Assembly: GCA_963662175.1 (NCBI GenBank)
Contig: OY759220.1
Coordinates: 620,001-684,000 of the forward strand
Source: Aradus depressus
Taxonomy: Eukaryota; Arthropoda; Insecta; Hemiptera; Aradidae
Direction of reading: 5' to 3'
Length of the DNA stretch: 64,000 bases
How positions within the stretch are numbered: the stretch's first letter is position 1; every line of letters starts with the position of its first letter. Under the pieces are notes generated by a model that saw only the letters and a list, made by a program, of their open reading frames with translations, was not told the DNA's origin and searched no databases. The translations under genes and the position numbers were made by a program. This document shows positions 1 to 11,856 of the stretch, piece by piece.

Positions 1-2105
1 TTTGGTGGCCGACCTCCGGTGGGGGCCACGACACCATCGCCGAATCGTCGGGGATAAGGGGAGGCCTAACAATTTTATTTACAAAATTAAAAAATATATA
101 TTAAATTAACAATACAAATATATGTTGCTGTGGTAGGCTAGGAGCGACCGCTGCCGACCATCTGCGACGAACAGCGGTCACTCCCAGCCCACCTTAATTT
201 TCTTGGCGCGCCAAGAGAGCTCGGGACAAATGTAGGGCGATCGCTAGTTGTTCGTTGGGGCGCCGGGGACGACTGCAGGCCTCCCCGGCGCAGGGTCAAA
301 ATGCTTGCTTCATTCTCCGCCAGGGGGCGACAAATCGGCTGAACATTGGGTAGCCGGTTTCTGTCACCAGCTGCCGTAGGTCGAGTCCCAGATACGATCC
401 TGTCCCGCGTATCAACTCCACCCTAGGCCCGTCGTACAGCGGGCATTCCAGGACCACGTGTTCCGCAGTCTCGACCCCGCCGCACGAACAGTTCGGGTAG
501 TTCTTCCTCTTAAAGAAGAACAGCTTGGAGTTGAAATCTCCGTGACCTGATAGTATCTGGGACATCCAGTGGTCAGGCAGTATCCAAGTAGAGTCCAGAC
601 GTACCCGGTTTTCCGGTAAATATGCATAGGTCATTCAGCCATCCGATGATCGTGACCATCGCTGTTGCCATTTCTCCACTATCCATTCCTGGAATATGTC
701 CCTGCAATGCTCCGGTCTGGACTGTCCGCGCATCTCTTCCTCCAGGGCTACACGTAAAGGCTCATCTATATCTGCTCCTAAAGGCAAATTGCGTCTACAA
801 TAGTACGAGGCGACAGCCCCGTCCAAGACTAAGTGTATGGGCGGAGCTCCTGCCAGCACCTGTAGCGCAGCCGTAGAGACAGTACGATAGGCCTTTGTAA
901 CCCTTAAAAGTGCTGCTCTCTGTGCTTGCACAAGGATCACGCGTCGCCGCTTCGTAGGACGATGCCACCACCCTGCAGCGGCGTACCTTGCTACAGCCTC
1001 GAATACTCCAGTGTAGATGATTCCACACGCAGAGTAGCCGAGGCCCCACCTCGCGCGGGCTAGGCAGCTCAGAGCGTTGAAAGTGGCGGTAGTCGTTTCT
1101 TTAATGACAACAACGTAGGGCGTCACGTTGAGGCCCGGCCCGATCCGCACTCCGAGATAAGTACCGTTGCCGGACTCTCAATGCGGCGTCCGTGGATTTT
1201 GATTACCAGGGTGTGTCGGGTGTCGGTTCTCCCTCTCATCAGCAAAGCCGAGGTCTTGCCAGGAGAGAGCCAGTTGGTTGGCGCAGCACCAGTTGTCTAT
1301 ATCGTCTATGGCGGCTTGGGCGCGAAGGGTTAGTGCGGCTCGACTATCAGCGTGCACCGTAACAACGAGGTCGTCGACGTAGGCGATTGCCTTATATCCA
1401 CGGCCCTCGAGATCACGGAGCAGTCCGTCAAAGAGTATGGCCCAAAGTATCGGTCCGAGGACCGAGCCCTGAGGACAGCCTCTAGTGACGTCCACTGTAG
1501 TGCTAGCGTATAGCTGACTCATGGTCGCAGACCGATCGCTGAGGAAGCTGGATATCAACCCAAACACATTCCCAGGCAGTCCCACAGCCCGCAGTCGAGT
1601 GAGGATGGCAGGCCACCAGGCGCAGTCGAAGGCCGACGCGATGTCAAAGAAGACACATAGGGCATATTTCCTATGGTCATTCCCCACATCCGCCCTCAGC
1701 ATCATCAACGCGTCTTCGGCAGACCTGCCCCTTAATCCACTGAACTGTCTATGGGATACAAAGGCATGTAACTGGGCCCGAATTCCATTAAAGATAAGAG
1801 TCTCCAATCTTTACCGAAGACGGGGAGCAGGCTGATTGGTCTGTGGCTCCCTGCCAGGGAAAGGTCCCTATCACCAGGCTTAACAAACGTGCACACGAGT
1901 GCTCGTTTCCAAGTCCTAGGGAAGTGGCCCCTCCTAAGGCAGGAGTTATACAGTAGTAAGAGATCCGACTTGATGGTCGGGAAAGCTTTCTTGATTATAG
2001 CGGCGTCTATGAGATCGCTCACAGGGGCGCCGCCACTCTTCTGCCTCCCAACCGCCAAGCTCAGGCCAATCTCGTCCCAATCAGGTGCGTTCCCCGTATC
2101 TGGGA
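1..2105 (-). pseudogene. R1-clade-like non-LTR retrotransposon, 5'-truncated and frameshifted
   Basis: Minus-strand remains of ORF2 of a non-LTR retrotransposon. In order of translation: a pre-RT/RT start (2105-1800, with HRPISLLPVFGK), the reverse transcriptase core (1807-1265, with the motif RGCPQGSVLGPILW and catalytic YVDD), a post-RT region (1150-635), and a C-terminal CCHC finger (634-296, CSCGGVETAEHVVLEC). Bases 295-1 look like the 3' UTR. The reading frame is broken near 1807, 1265, 1150 and 630, so it is dead. The 5' end stops at about 2105 against a Helitron-type repeat; endonuclease and ORF1 are missing. The RT motifs and the CCHC tail fit the R1/LOA group, but the exact clade is inferred. 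Shorter relatives lie at 15482-15690 and 18841-19160. Confidence 0.85.
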
Positions 2106-2240
2106 CGTCACATAACCTATTTTCAATTTTGATTTTAAAACTACTACATGTAAAATTTCATGACAATCCGTTAATGAGGTAGAACTATTTTATGCTCAGC
2201 CGCCCATTAAGAATTTTTAGACGTCACACACCCTATTTCC
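2100..2240 (-). repeat. Helitron-family internal fragment
   Basis: Carries the block seen repeatedly in the Helitrons at 31.8-33.7 kb and 41.4-48.4 kb: a short tract ending in CACATAACCTATTTT, then CTACTACATGTAAAATTTCA and an 'aatccgttaatgag' stretch, here in reverse orientation. No coding capacity and no Helitron end is visible, so it is a broken copy. Confidence 0.6.
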
Positions 2241-3300
2241 CAATTTACATGATGTATATATATATAAGTATATATTTATAAGTGGCGTTAAGCGTATTGC
2301 TAGACTTTCTCCTAAACAACTATTAGAATAATACATAAATCTAATAATGTAGAACTGTTCATAAAATAAGCTCTATTGAACTGATATGACTGAAGCTTTA
2401 CGCTGATCGAAGACTTGTTGTGCAGCAGTTCCACCGACAGTTGGGGTGGCATTGCTTGAGTTGTGGTTGCTGCATTCATTGCTGATATTACCACCTCAAC
2501 ATGTTTTGCTTCAACTACTACTGTCTACAAACAAAACAATACACGCACCAACGCACACTTCTGTACAATTATCAAAATAACATCTACTTATTTTTCTTTC
2601 TAGGGAACTGCTTCGGGAGTGGAATGGAAGGAAAGAAACAAAAAGGGGTTTTTGTAATGTGAAATATCACCTATAATGTAAACGGAAGATCACCCTAGCA
2701 ACCAGCGAAAAAACCAAGTTTGAATAGAAAATAACTAACATAGAGAAACAAATCAGATAAATATTAACTCTTAGGACTAATAACAATAGTAACTTCAATT
2801 TGAAAAGTAGTGTCACCTACCTTTCTCAAGGTTTGCCCTTCGAGTGGAATCAGGGCAGGAAACAAATTAAAAAAGAAACCATAAAACCAGACTATCAAAT
2901 AATGAATTATATTTTAACATAAGAGAAACATATAAACCAATTGCTCCCAGCAAATAATTACAACTATTGATACCCAGATGGTTTGGTATGAGCCGCCTCC
3001 AAACGTCCGTAGAGCACGAGACTTCAAGCGTTGCTGCCTCCCCACCAGGTCTCACCGCCCATACCACTCCCTCTCCTGTGGGTCCCTCACAAGAAGGGGA
3101 ACAGGAGCATCATGGGAATCGTAGGGTCCGTGACAGTAGAAAACAGTTATGAGACTTTAAAACACCGTAGTAGCAATTCAATATACCATATAAAAGACTT
3201 ATCAGGAAACAAGTTTCAACATTGATTAAAACCAGAAAAATATCAGTTTAACAACAAATTTTACTAATGAACGTAAGGAGTAGCGTCCACAGGTTGGAGT
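2241..3300. other. Non-coding stretch with two exon-like islands
   Basis: Mostly AT-rich. A GC-richer island lies at 2985-3145. At 2318-2530 the minus strand has a reading frame of about 70 codons after an acceptor-like TTTGTTTGTAG (2524-2534) and before a stop at 2312. Neither matches a family I recognise. They could be terminal exons of an unseen gene or TE remnants. Confidence 0.3.
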
Positions 3301-3322
3301 TTTTAACATGAACGATTCTTGT

Positions 3323-3597
3323 GGTGGGCAGGATACTCAGTGAAGTGGAGGGCAGGATACTCAGTGAAGAAAGAAGGAACAGTGGCAAGTGGAGGGCAGG
3401 ATACTCAATGAAGGAAGAAGGAACAGTGGCAAGTGGAGGGCAGGATACTCAGTGAAGGAAGAAGGAACAGTGGCAAGTGGAGGGCAGGATACTCAGTGAA
3501 GGAAGAAGGAACAGTGGCAAGTGGAGGGCAGGATACTCAGTGAAGGAAGAAGGAACAGTGGCAAGTGGAGGGCAGGATACTCAATGAAGGAAGAGTA
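3323..3597. repeat. Minisatellite, 44 bp unit, about 6 copies
   Basis: The unit begins GGAGGGCAGGATACTCAGTG and continues GAAGGAAGAAGGAACAGTGGCAAGT in purine-rich sequence. Unit starts at 3391, 3435 and 3479 give the 44 bp period. The first copy is truncated, and an A/G change (CTCAATG against CTCAGTG) marks some units. Its strong purine bias on the plus strand is unlike its surroundings. Confidence 0.9.
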
Positions 3598-5000
3598 GCT
3601 GCAGAAAAAATATAATTAGATCCTATCCAATTGACCTGGCCAGTGAAGCCAGTATATGTTCAGAAGCTTCTTAATCAACAGGAGAGATAATTATGAAAAT
3701 ATTTATCTAGTATTTTCTTGTACTTGGAAACGATGTGGTGTGATCCTTTTTGCATTCGGGTAAAAAATGTATTCCTGAAAATATGGGTGTCATCAGGGAA
3801 GAGCAAGGGAATGGGTTCTGCCAGGATATCCTAACAATGGAAGTTTATCAAGGCAGGTGAGATTCAGCAACTTCCCTGTCCCTAGACAACACGCGACAAC
3901 TTCAGGATTAAACTAATCAGTTGAATAATATCATTTAGGACATCTCCATAATATAGTATTTACGAAAAATATAATACTCTTTTCAAAAATATTATTAGGT
4001 ATCACATATTATCTATACTTTTTCCGCAACTAAACGTTTACAATTCTATACTTGCATTTTACATTCTAAAACAAATATCAAAGAAATATAATATATATAG
4101 AGATTATTTTTTGTAACTTTTTATTATTTTACTTCATGACTTTATTTTACTTTTTTCACAAAATGGGGACGATATTGAAGAATTTTTCTTTTCTTTTACG
4201 CTTTTCATGTTCCTGGAAAAACAGCACTACTACAGTCAATCATGTAGAATAATTAAAAAAATAATAAAATACTTCTTAAACAAATAGAAAGTTATGGGGT
4301 TCAAACTAGAGTTTTAGTCAATGATGGCTTAACTAATAGAATTGAAAGTACAAATTGATGTACGATGAAAGCCATTGCATTTGTAGTACACTTAATATGT
4401 GGCATTCCAACATCTGTGGATTCCAACATAAAAAGAGAAAATTGTTTTTCTAATCAGAACCCTTGAAGAAAAAAAAATGAAAAATTCTTCTTGTGGACAT
4501 GCTAAATTGCCATGAAAATCATCAACGAATGAATAGAAGACATCTAGGCTTCGTAATAAACGGGGATTTTAAGAATTTCCGAAAGTGAAAAGCGAAACCG
4601 GTGTTCAATCATGATGCAGTTTTAAGTGTTTAAAAAAAATAAATCATATTTCCAGTCGTATGCCTGTGTATCGGTTCAATAGGCAGCCTCAATCTGGGCT
4701 CTGTAAGTATTTTTACCTTAATATCAGCTAGTAACGAAAATAATTTGTTTTAAATCGATACAAATTACATGGAGACGTCCAAAAAAAAAACAAGGAAATT
4801 TGCGTGTGAGAAAAATACTGAGAATTAACGAACAATGAGAGCCCTGAAGTGAGGTCGCGCAAACGTTTTCGACAAAAAACGACATCTAAAAGAGTAAAAT
4901 CATATAAAAAGCACTAAATTACTACGATTATTATTTAATTATGAAACCTTGGAGTGACTTTAGCATATCATACCCCCCAACCCCTTCCTTTTTAAAAAGT
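3598..5000. other. AT-rich non-coding sequence
   Basis: I see no gene, RNA or clear repeat here. There are short homopolymer runs only, and all six frames are closed over any useful length. Confidence 0.5.
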
Positions 5001-5240
5001 AAACTAAGAGTCGATTTGAAATAATTCATGATGGACATACTATGATGCATATAACATAAAGAAAGGATATATGAGAAGGTGAACTAAGAGTCGATTTGAA
5101 ATAATTCATGATGGACATACTATGATGCATATAACATAAAGAAAGGATATATGAGAAGGTGAACTAAGAGTCGATTTGAAATAATTCATGATGGACATAC
5201 TATGATGCATATAACATAAAGAAAGGATATATGAGAAGGT
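5001..5240. repeat. Tandem repeat, 80 bp unit, 3 copies
   Basis: Starts at 5001, 5081 and 5161 give an exact 80 bp period. The unit begins AACTAAGAGTCGATTTGAAA and ends in ATATATGAGAAGGT. The copies are virtually identical, so the expansion is recent. It has no sequence similarity to the other 80 bp tandem repeat at 36888-37293. Confidence 0.93.
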
Positions 5241-5696
5241 AAGCTTCGTTTTTCTAACAAACTGAACTCAAGTCAGGGGCAAGCGATTCTTTCGAACCTG
5301 GCGGCATGTCAAAAATAACTGCTTCAAAAACGCTTTTACAAACTATTACTATAAGGAAAATGACAACTTTCAAGCAGTATCTAAGATAGAAACAAAACAA
5401 TTTTTTTCTTTTAGTTTTAATTTCTTTATTTTGAATAGTTAAATCGGTAATATAACCATAAGTAAATTTTATGTAAAACAATTATTAAACATTAAAATAC
5501 ATATGGCAGCTGAGGTGGAGCACGGCCACTACTACTGAGACTTCTGTCCTATTAGACGGAATAAAGATATTTCTTTCATAAAATTCCAATAGATGACTCA
5601 CCAACCTAGCAAGTTTTGAAAATACGTTCGATATGAACATTTTAAGGTTTTGAAAAAATTTAAATTCTAAATTTATTGTCTTGTGAAAAAAAGGCA
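5241..5696. other. AT-rich sequence with short unassigned minus-strand ORFs
   Basis: Two minus-strand reading frames (5481-5254 and 5697-5485, 75 and 70 codons) have low-complexity composition and no family motif. The first ends with a slightly exon-like segment MPPGSKESLAPDLSSVC before a stop. A missing C-terminal exon of Fcp1 could lie here, but nothing in the translation supports it. Confidence 0.3.
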
Positions 5697-5762
5697 ATTT
5701 TGAAAATTGTGGGCTTTATGCACTAGCGATGGATATACAGTGTAAACTCCATTTAACGACAA
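5697..5762 (+). repeat. Inverted repeat arm, left (pogo/Tigger-like end)
   Basis: The segment from TTTTGAAAATTGTGGGCTTT through CAGTGTAAACTCCATTTAAC recurs in reverse complement at 11967-12030. CAGTG at 5738 preceded by TA looks like the terminus of a Tc1/pogo-type element with a TA target. The extra 40 bp outside CAGTG are also inverted-repeated, which a plain insertion would not produce. Confidence 0.7.
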
Positions 5763-5844
5763 ACTCCCTAAAACATCGAAATTACTTGAATCTGGTTGGT
5801 TTACCTTAGCATCACACCCACTCTAAATAAAGACAACAATACGT

Positions 5845-8672
5845 CATTACTAATAGTCCAGTCCGCAGGTATGGAAAAAGGGGCGTGCCTTACAAAAGGT
5901 GCGGTACAAGATTTTTTTTTTTTTTATTTGTGTATGTTGGTACCAAGATGGAAAAAACCGAATTTGCTAACAAAACCGACCTCGGGACAACTTTTGGCAG
6001 CCAAAAAACCGCGAAATTTTACGACTTTTTACGTTGTTTTCGCAATATCTCAGAAACGGTCGACTTTATCGATCTTTTACCATTTAATATTTTGAAGAGG
6101 ATTAAAATCTCTACAATTTGCATTCCCACAACTTGTTTGTAGAATGATTAGTGAGCGCGCTACAGCTTCCCAAACATTGGACAATTTCAATCTATTCATG
6201 TTCCCCCAACCCCCTCCTCCGCCTCCTTCCCCCTCTCTTGCCTCCACCCTCCTGACCATCACACTCACTATTCTTTCCTGAATATTGCAGGCAGTTCTAG
6301 AGATAATTATTAAACTTCACAATACATTCTATCCTGATGATTTACCGACAAAGAAGCAATAAGACGCTCACCATAAGACGCTTCAACAGGTACTGGTCCG
6401 GTAAAACCATTGAGCAAACACTAATGAAGATTATGAATGCCCGTGGAGGTGTCATGCCCGTCATGTGGGAGAAGGATTTCAGTGACAGACAGTGTTTTGG
6501 CAAAATGGACTCTGGCCAAGGTATTCATGCAGAATGTCTGTGATGAACTTGAAGATTTATGTGGTATACATTATAAAACATCAGAGCAACATGTGGATAT
6601 GCGAACTTCTCGTGTAGACCGAGACGCTGGTGACTCGAATAAATTGCGGGAGTGGCTTTTACAACACCCCGCCTTTTCAGATACTGATGCCATTATGTCA
6701 TTAAGTAGTGGTATTGTTTGAAGGAGTAGACGTCAACTGTCATTTTGCTCAAGAGGGTAACAACAGTTTTTCACATACGAACTTGCGCCCCACCCTATGT
6801 CTCTTTTCTCCGAAGAAGGCATGAGGAAAGGCACTAAATAATCATTGTACACGGCTTTCACCCCCCTAGACTACAAAAAAATGGCAGGGAAAAAACATTT
6901 TGCTGTTTTAGATGGAGGATACCTCCTTCATAAAGTCATTTGGCCTTGTAATGCTTCCTTAGCCAAGAGTTATTCTTCATATCTGATCAGACATTACGGA
7001 CCCCAGGCTGTGGTTGTATTTGATGGATATCTTGCACTTACTGGTACAAAGAGATCTGAGCGATTACGGCGCATGAAGTAATCTTCGAGAAAAGCATGAT
7101 CAATCAAGTTGCTCAAGAAAAGTTTTTGGCAAATGACCAGAGCAAGAGTCGTCTGATCGAACTGCTTAAAACAGATTTTGAAGAGTGACATTGAAGTCAA
7201 GCAGGCTCAAGAGGATGCTGACTTACTAGTTGTCAACACTGCCATTTCAAAGGCCAAGGAACATGAAAATGTGGTCATAGTTGGGGAGGATATCGATCTG
7301 CTAGTGCTGCTGACAGGGATAGAACAGTCATACAGCAACTTGTCCTTTCTCAAGCCTGGGAGAGGGAGTGCTGGAGATGTGTTCTACTCGACTATCATCA
7401 TATAGGTTCGACCCAGCCAGTATCCTGTTCGTCCACGCATTGAGTGGATGTGGTTGGGGGGTAACTACATCAACCCAAAGGAGTGGGTTGGGCGAGCAGC
7501 AGGGAAGGTCTGATGCCTGTTCAAACAACAAGAGATCCAGTGCCTGAGTTTCTTCTTAACAGTGTGTCGTGCTCTTGCTAAATAGGGTGCTCTTGTTGTA
7601 AGGCAGGGTTGAAATCCTCCAGCATTTGTAAGCACTGCAGTGGCATGATGTGCGTAAATTCTGTAACAATTTCGTCTTTGGATGAAAGCGAAGATGACGA
7701 GGATTTGTTCCAACAGCTTTTGGAGCCCCCATCAAACGAAGGCCTTGATAACGAAAGCGTATTTCTACCTCCAAACAAAGAACGTGAAGAAGAACCTGGG
7801 CCTTCGAAACGTCATAGAAGAAGATAATGGGATTAATGTTATTTCAAACCAAGTTGCATGTTTCTCTCCTATATATATTTCTGTTACCTACCAAAATGTT
7901 TACATAATCATTACTTTCAACGTGCAAATTTTTAATATGAAAAAAATTTCGTTGTTATTCATGACAATCATGTTAACTATGTTATTTACTGATTTATCAC
8001 TGATGTATATTTACTGATGAATGATGAATAATTATTACTGATTTATTCTATTCACCATTTCATATTATTTGCTTTACTTATTTTTTATTAACAGTATGCC
8101 TTTTATACACTGAAGTCTAGAGTTGTTGCTTATAACTTATCACCCCAATGTTTTTGTACATTCAAATATTGCTTCTTTGTCGGTAAATCATCAGGATAGA
8201 ATGTATTGTCAAGTTTAATAATTATCTCTAGAACTGCAATAGTCAGGAGAGAATAGTGAGTGTGATGGTCAGGGGGGCGGAGGCGAGAGAGGGGGATGAG
8301 GCGGAGGAGGGGGTTTTGGGATTGAGAAGATTGAAATTGTCAAAGTTTGGGAAGCTGTAGCGCGCTCACTATTCATTCTACAAACAAGTTGTGGAATGCA
8401 AATTGTAGAGAATTTATTCCTCTTTAAAATATTAAATGATAAAAGAGTCGATAAAGTCGACCGTTTCTGAGATATTACGAAAAAAACTGAAAAAGTCGTA
8501 AAATTTCGTGGTTTTTCGGCTGCCAAAAGTTGTCCCGAGGTCGGTTTTATTAGCAAATTCGGTTTTTTCCATCTTGGTACCAACATACAAAAATAAAAAA
8601 AAAAATCTTGTACCGCACCTTTTGTAAGGTACAATGTATATATGGACTGGACTATAAGTAATAAACAGTACT
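5845..8672 (+). mobile_element. Academ-like DNA transposon with ~500 bp terminal inverted repeats
   Basis: Two long inverted arms bound this element. The left (5845-6361) runs from ATAGTCCAGTCC through GGTGCGGTACAAGATTTTTT to CCGACAAAGAAGCAAT. The right (8169-8672) is its reverse complement with scattered changes. Between them lies a decayed gene for an XPG/FEN1-like protein. XPG-type nuclease genes are known from the Academ superfamily, so I infer an Academ relative, but no DDE transposase is visible. The element could be a non-autonomous derivative or belong to another superfamily. The target-site duplication is not clear to me. It sits inside the larger inverted block 5697-12030. Confidence 0.6.
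6360..7830 (+). pseudogene. XPG/FEN1-like nuclease-fold protein of a transposon, broken
   Basis: Fragments of one protein in shifted plus-strand frames. 6370-6720 holds SGKTIEQTLMKIMNARGG and then TSEQHVDMRTSRVDRDAG. 6880-7078 holds the VLDGGYLLHKVIWP and VVVFDGYLALTGTKRSER segments. 7178-7405 holds QAQEDADLLVVNTAISKA, VVIVGEDIDLLVLLTGIE and FLKPGRG. 7405-7480 resembles the 'HALSGCDTT' part. This is a repeat-associated arthropod family, often multi-copy, with acidic residues in VGEDIDLLVLL as expected for an XPG/FEN1-like or PIN-like metal site. At least four frame breaks and stops make it non-functional. Assignment is from recognition of the motif set; catalytic activity is not shown. Confidence 0.7.
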
Positions 8673-9047
8673 TTCAAGTTGCAGAAATTAATAAGAACTG
8701 CAGCTGTGTACGTTCTTTTGTTTGTTATTTTGTTGCTTTATTGTCTAGCACGTATTACCTCGACTGTCGGCATCATACGTACCGAAGATTCTAAGATATT
8801 CGTTCTTTTGTTTGTTGTGATTACCTTGCATGTGTTTACATCGGCTGCTAGACTTTTTGTATAACTAAGTTGATCCCACAGTATCCCAAGATATGAATAA
8901 AATACATAAGAAAATACAATTAAAATACTGGAGCAGCAAAAAACGTCAAACAAAGATAACAGACTATACCCAATAAGCGTTGTTATTTGTATCAATATTA
9001 ATGTTTGTTTTTTGTAAATGTTATACTTTATTAGTAAATACATATTA
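8673..9047. other. Unassigned AT-rich sequence with a short direct repeat
   Basis: Between the Academ-like element and the Helitron end. The string CGTTCTTTTGTTTGTT occurs twice (about 8709 and 8801), pointing to a small duplication. I see no gene. Confidence 0.45.
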
Positions 9048-11856
9048 CTAGCTGACCCGGCCACGCGTTGCTGTGGCTAACGTTTTTGTCATATTACATT
9101 GTTGTAAACTATTTAAGGGGAACGGTAGAACATCAGACATGGGCACCACCATGCTTTTTTACATAGATGCCATTTGTAAAAAAACATGGCGACCTTCATA
9201 ACTGATTTTCTACTACCGTTACCCCTTATTACAATGAAATTATTATTTACGAACGAAGACGGAAACGTTAAAGCTGGTATAAAAATTTACTGGTTTGGGA
9301 TTTGAAGGGGAAGGACTTTGAACACAATTGATCAACATTTTCGTACAGTTGATGTAAAGCAAAAATCAATACAAAAGAATTAAATTTAAAATGTATTATT
9401 ATTTTTATTCAAGTTTGTAACAAATGAGTATATTACAAAGTTTTTAGTAAATAACATGTAACACTTAAACTTATAAATGAGGTAGGTAGGGTGGATAGTT
9501 TAAAATCTTCTAACAATAATATTTATTATTTTGAATTATAAATACTTTTAATTTCAATTTAATTTAGCACTAATCGGTGCACAATATTTTTGGTTAACCT
9601 GTCTTTAGCTAACACAAATAGGTTCGACGGTTTTCCTACACGTGAACATGCAACATATAGCTGCCCATGAGAAAAACATGAATTTTCCAAATCTAAACCA
9701 CAAATGGAGATTGTTTGGCCTTGAGACTTATTTATAGACATGGCAAAACCTAAACGAATTGGAAACTGTAACTTCAGAAGGGTATGGTAGAATCTGACGG
9801 TATCATTGGAATACGTGGCAACAGGACCACTTTCCCTTTAAACTTTCCAGTTAAAATGGTTGCTTCAAGAATATTTCCGGTGATCTTTTTGATGACCAAA
9901 CGCGTACCGTTGCATAATTGAGGTGGATTCAAATTACGCAGGAGAATAATACGTGAACCAATCTTTAATCGAAGATTATGTGGTGGCATTCCAGGTATAT
10001 CTAGTGAATTTAAAAATTCAATTGGAAAATTTACACTATCATTTTCATTAACAACAGTATCGATTGATTTAAAAGATATCAGATCGCCTGGTAACAACTG
10101 TTGTATCTGGAAGTTAATTTCGTCAACATCAACATTTTTGGCTGCCAAAATAGCCCGATGACTAAGCCAGTTATGATTTAAGTAATTACTCTGTATATCC
10201 GGAAAAATACTCTGAATCAATTCATTTTTTCCCTGAAGAACAGTGCAGAAATTGTCTGGCAGTTTAATGCATTGCGTATTTGGTTGCAGTTCTATTTTAC
10301 CGTTCCCAATATCTAGTAATTGTTCGGAAAATATTTGTGCTGATGGATCATTTTGCAATCGTACGCGCGTTTATGGTCAATCGAAGTGTTTCAACACTTC
10401 GCCATAAGAATGATTGTTTCAAACATGCATTAGTCTCATCCGCGAAAGTAGAGCGAGGTATAACTGGTAAGGTCTGGCGGAAATCGCCAGACAAAAGTAA
10501 GAGAGCACCACCGAAAAGTTTATCATTGCCGTTTAAATCTTGCATAGTTCTATGCAATGCTTCGAGTGAATATTTGTGAGCCATTGTGCACTCATCCCAA
10601 ATTATAATTGAACTCTTCCGCAACACTGCAGCTATTTCACTATTCTTTTTTATGTTACATATTGCATTTGGTTTATTATGAATGTCCAATGGCAGCTTGA
10701 ATGTTGAATGTGCCGTTCGCCCACCATCTAGCAAAGTAGCCGCAATGCCTGACGATGCAACTCCCAATGCAATTTTCTGTTGTGACCGTATTTTGGGAAG
10801 AATCAACGATATTAAAAATGTCTTACCGGTTCGTCCTGGTGCGTCCAAGTAAAAAAAACGGCCTTGTTCAGCAGCAACAGTCAGCATAATCCGATCATAA
10901 ATAATTTTTTGTTCTGCTGTCAGTAATGGCTCGCTGTTCGCGATAATTGTTGCTAAATTACCATGGTCATATTGTTTTTCTCGTTGTAAATCGGTGTTGA
11001 CTAAGTCGGTGGCTGGGCGATCAGGTGATGGCATACCATAATGATTAAGTGGTAAATTGGAAATTAAAACACATAAATCCTCTATCAACACTAACGCTTC
11101 ATTATACATCTCTGGCGTATAATCTACGTTTTGGCATTGATCTGTTTGTCTAATTCGGTGCAATATGTCTTCTGTCATACAATTTTTATATTTTTCCCAC
11201 AAAGTTTGTACTTGCGATGGATAACATGTCGTCAAAATAATTGCAAACAGCTGACGAATATTATTGGGCGTTGATGTCAATGCGGCATCAGCAAGCGTTA
11301 AGTCCCAATGGTTATCGTCTTGTTGCAATTGCTTGCTTATTCCTGCTTTTTAATTATTAGTGCTTCGTTGTTCAAAACTCTAATTAAACTATATACACGT
11401 AATTTATATACTTCAGTCTAAGTAACACGTGGCCGGCTATGCTAACACCAAAAATTGAAAAAGTAAAATTCACTGTATTTCGTTTACTACAAAATAAATT
11501 TAACCTATACTTTAGTCTCAGGAACATGTGGTGGTTATGCTATTAAATTGTAGCTTATATGAAACGTTTGGACGTTTGACATAGCGCCATCTATTGAATA
11601 CTTACTCAATCCAGTCAACAGATGTCGCCATCTGTTAAAATCGTTTGGAGCTAACAGATAATTGTGACTGTCAAATAATTGACAAATAATTTGCAATAAA
11701 ATAACATTGCGATCATAAATTGAGATGTAAGCTATCCTATCTTTCAAGTTGGATCAAACTGCACACGGTGTACAAATTTGATTAAAATCGGTTAAGTAGT
11801 TTAGGAGTCCATCGCGGACAAACAACGTGACACGTAATTTATATATATTAAGAAGA
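9048..11856 (-). mobile_element. Helitron with both ends, Rep region deleted
   Basis: Both termini are visible on the minus strand. The 5' end at 11856 reads TCTTCTTAATATATATAAAT and is preceded by A. The 3' end at 9048 is a hairpin (GCCAC/GTGGC, 9060-9077) followed by CTAG and then T. Insertion between A and T, a 5' TC and a 3' hairpin plus CTAG are the classical Helitron signature. The interior encodes the Pif1-type helicase (11328-9559), but only about 500 bp lies upstream of it, too little for the HUH Rep nuclease. The copy is therefore internally deleted and also frameshifted. It is nested in the inverted block 5697-12030. Confidence 0.88.
9559..11328 (-). pseudogene. Helitron Pif1-like helicase domain, frameshifted
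   Basis: Three consecutive minus-strand frames encode one SF1B helicase. In 11328-10348 (326 codons), Walker A is APGRTGKTF at residues 163-171, with R where Helitron helicases normally have G. Walker B follows as IIIWDECTMAH, then LLSGDFRQTLPVIPRS. 10358-9774 continues with the mid-helicase region (LPDNFCTVL, KIGSRIILLRNLNP). 9741-9559 carries the C-terminal motifs SINKSQGQT and LYVACSRVG. Frame breaks near 10350 and 9760 disrupt it. In an intact Helitron this domain unwinds DNA during rolling-circle transposition with the Rep nuclease, which is absent here. Confidence 0.9.

Noticed and set aside
5254..5481. Last exon of Fcp1
   Set aside because: The peptide lacks the acidic, Glu/Asp/Leu-rich end expected of FCP1 and the acceptor is poor.
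10280..10579. Plus-strand ORF of 99 codons
   Set aside because: Antisense shadow of the Helitron helicase.
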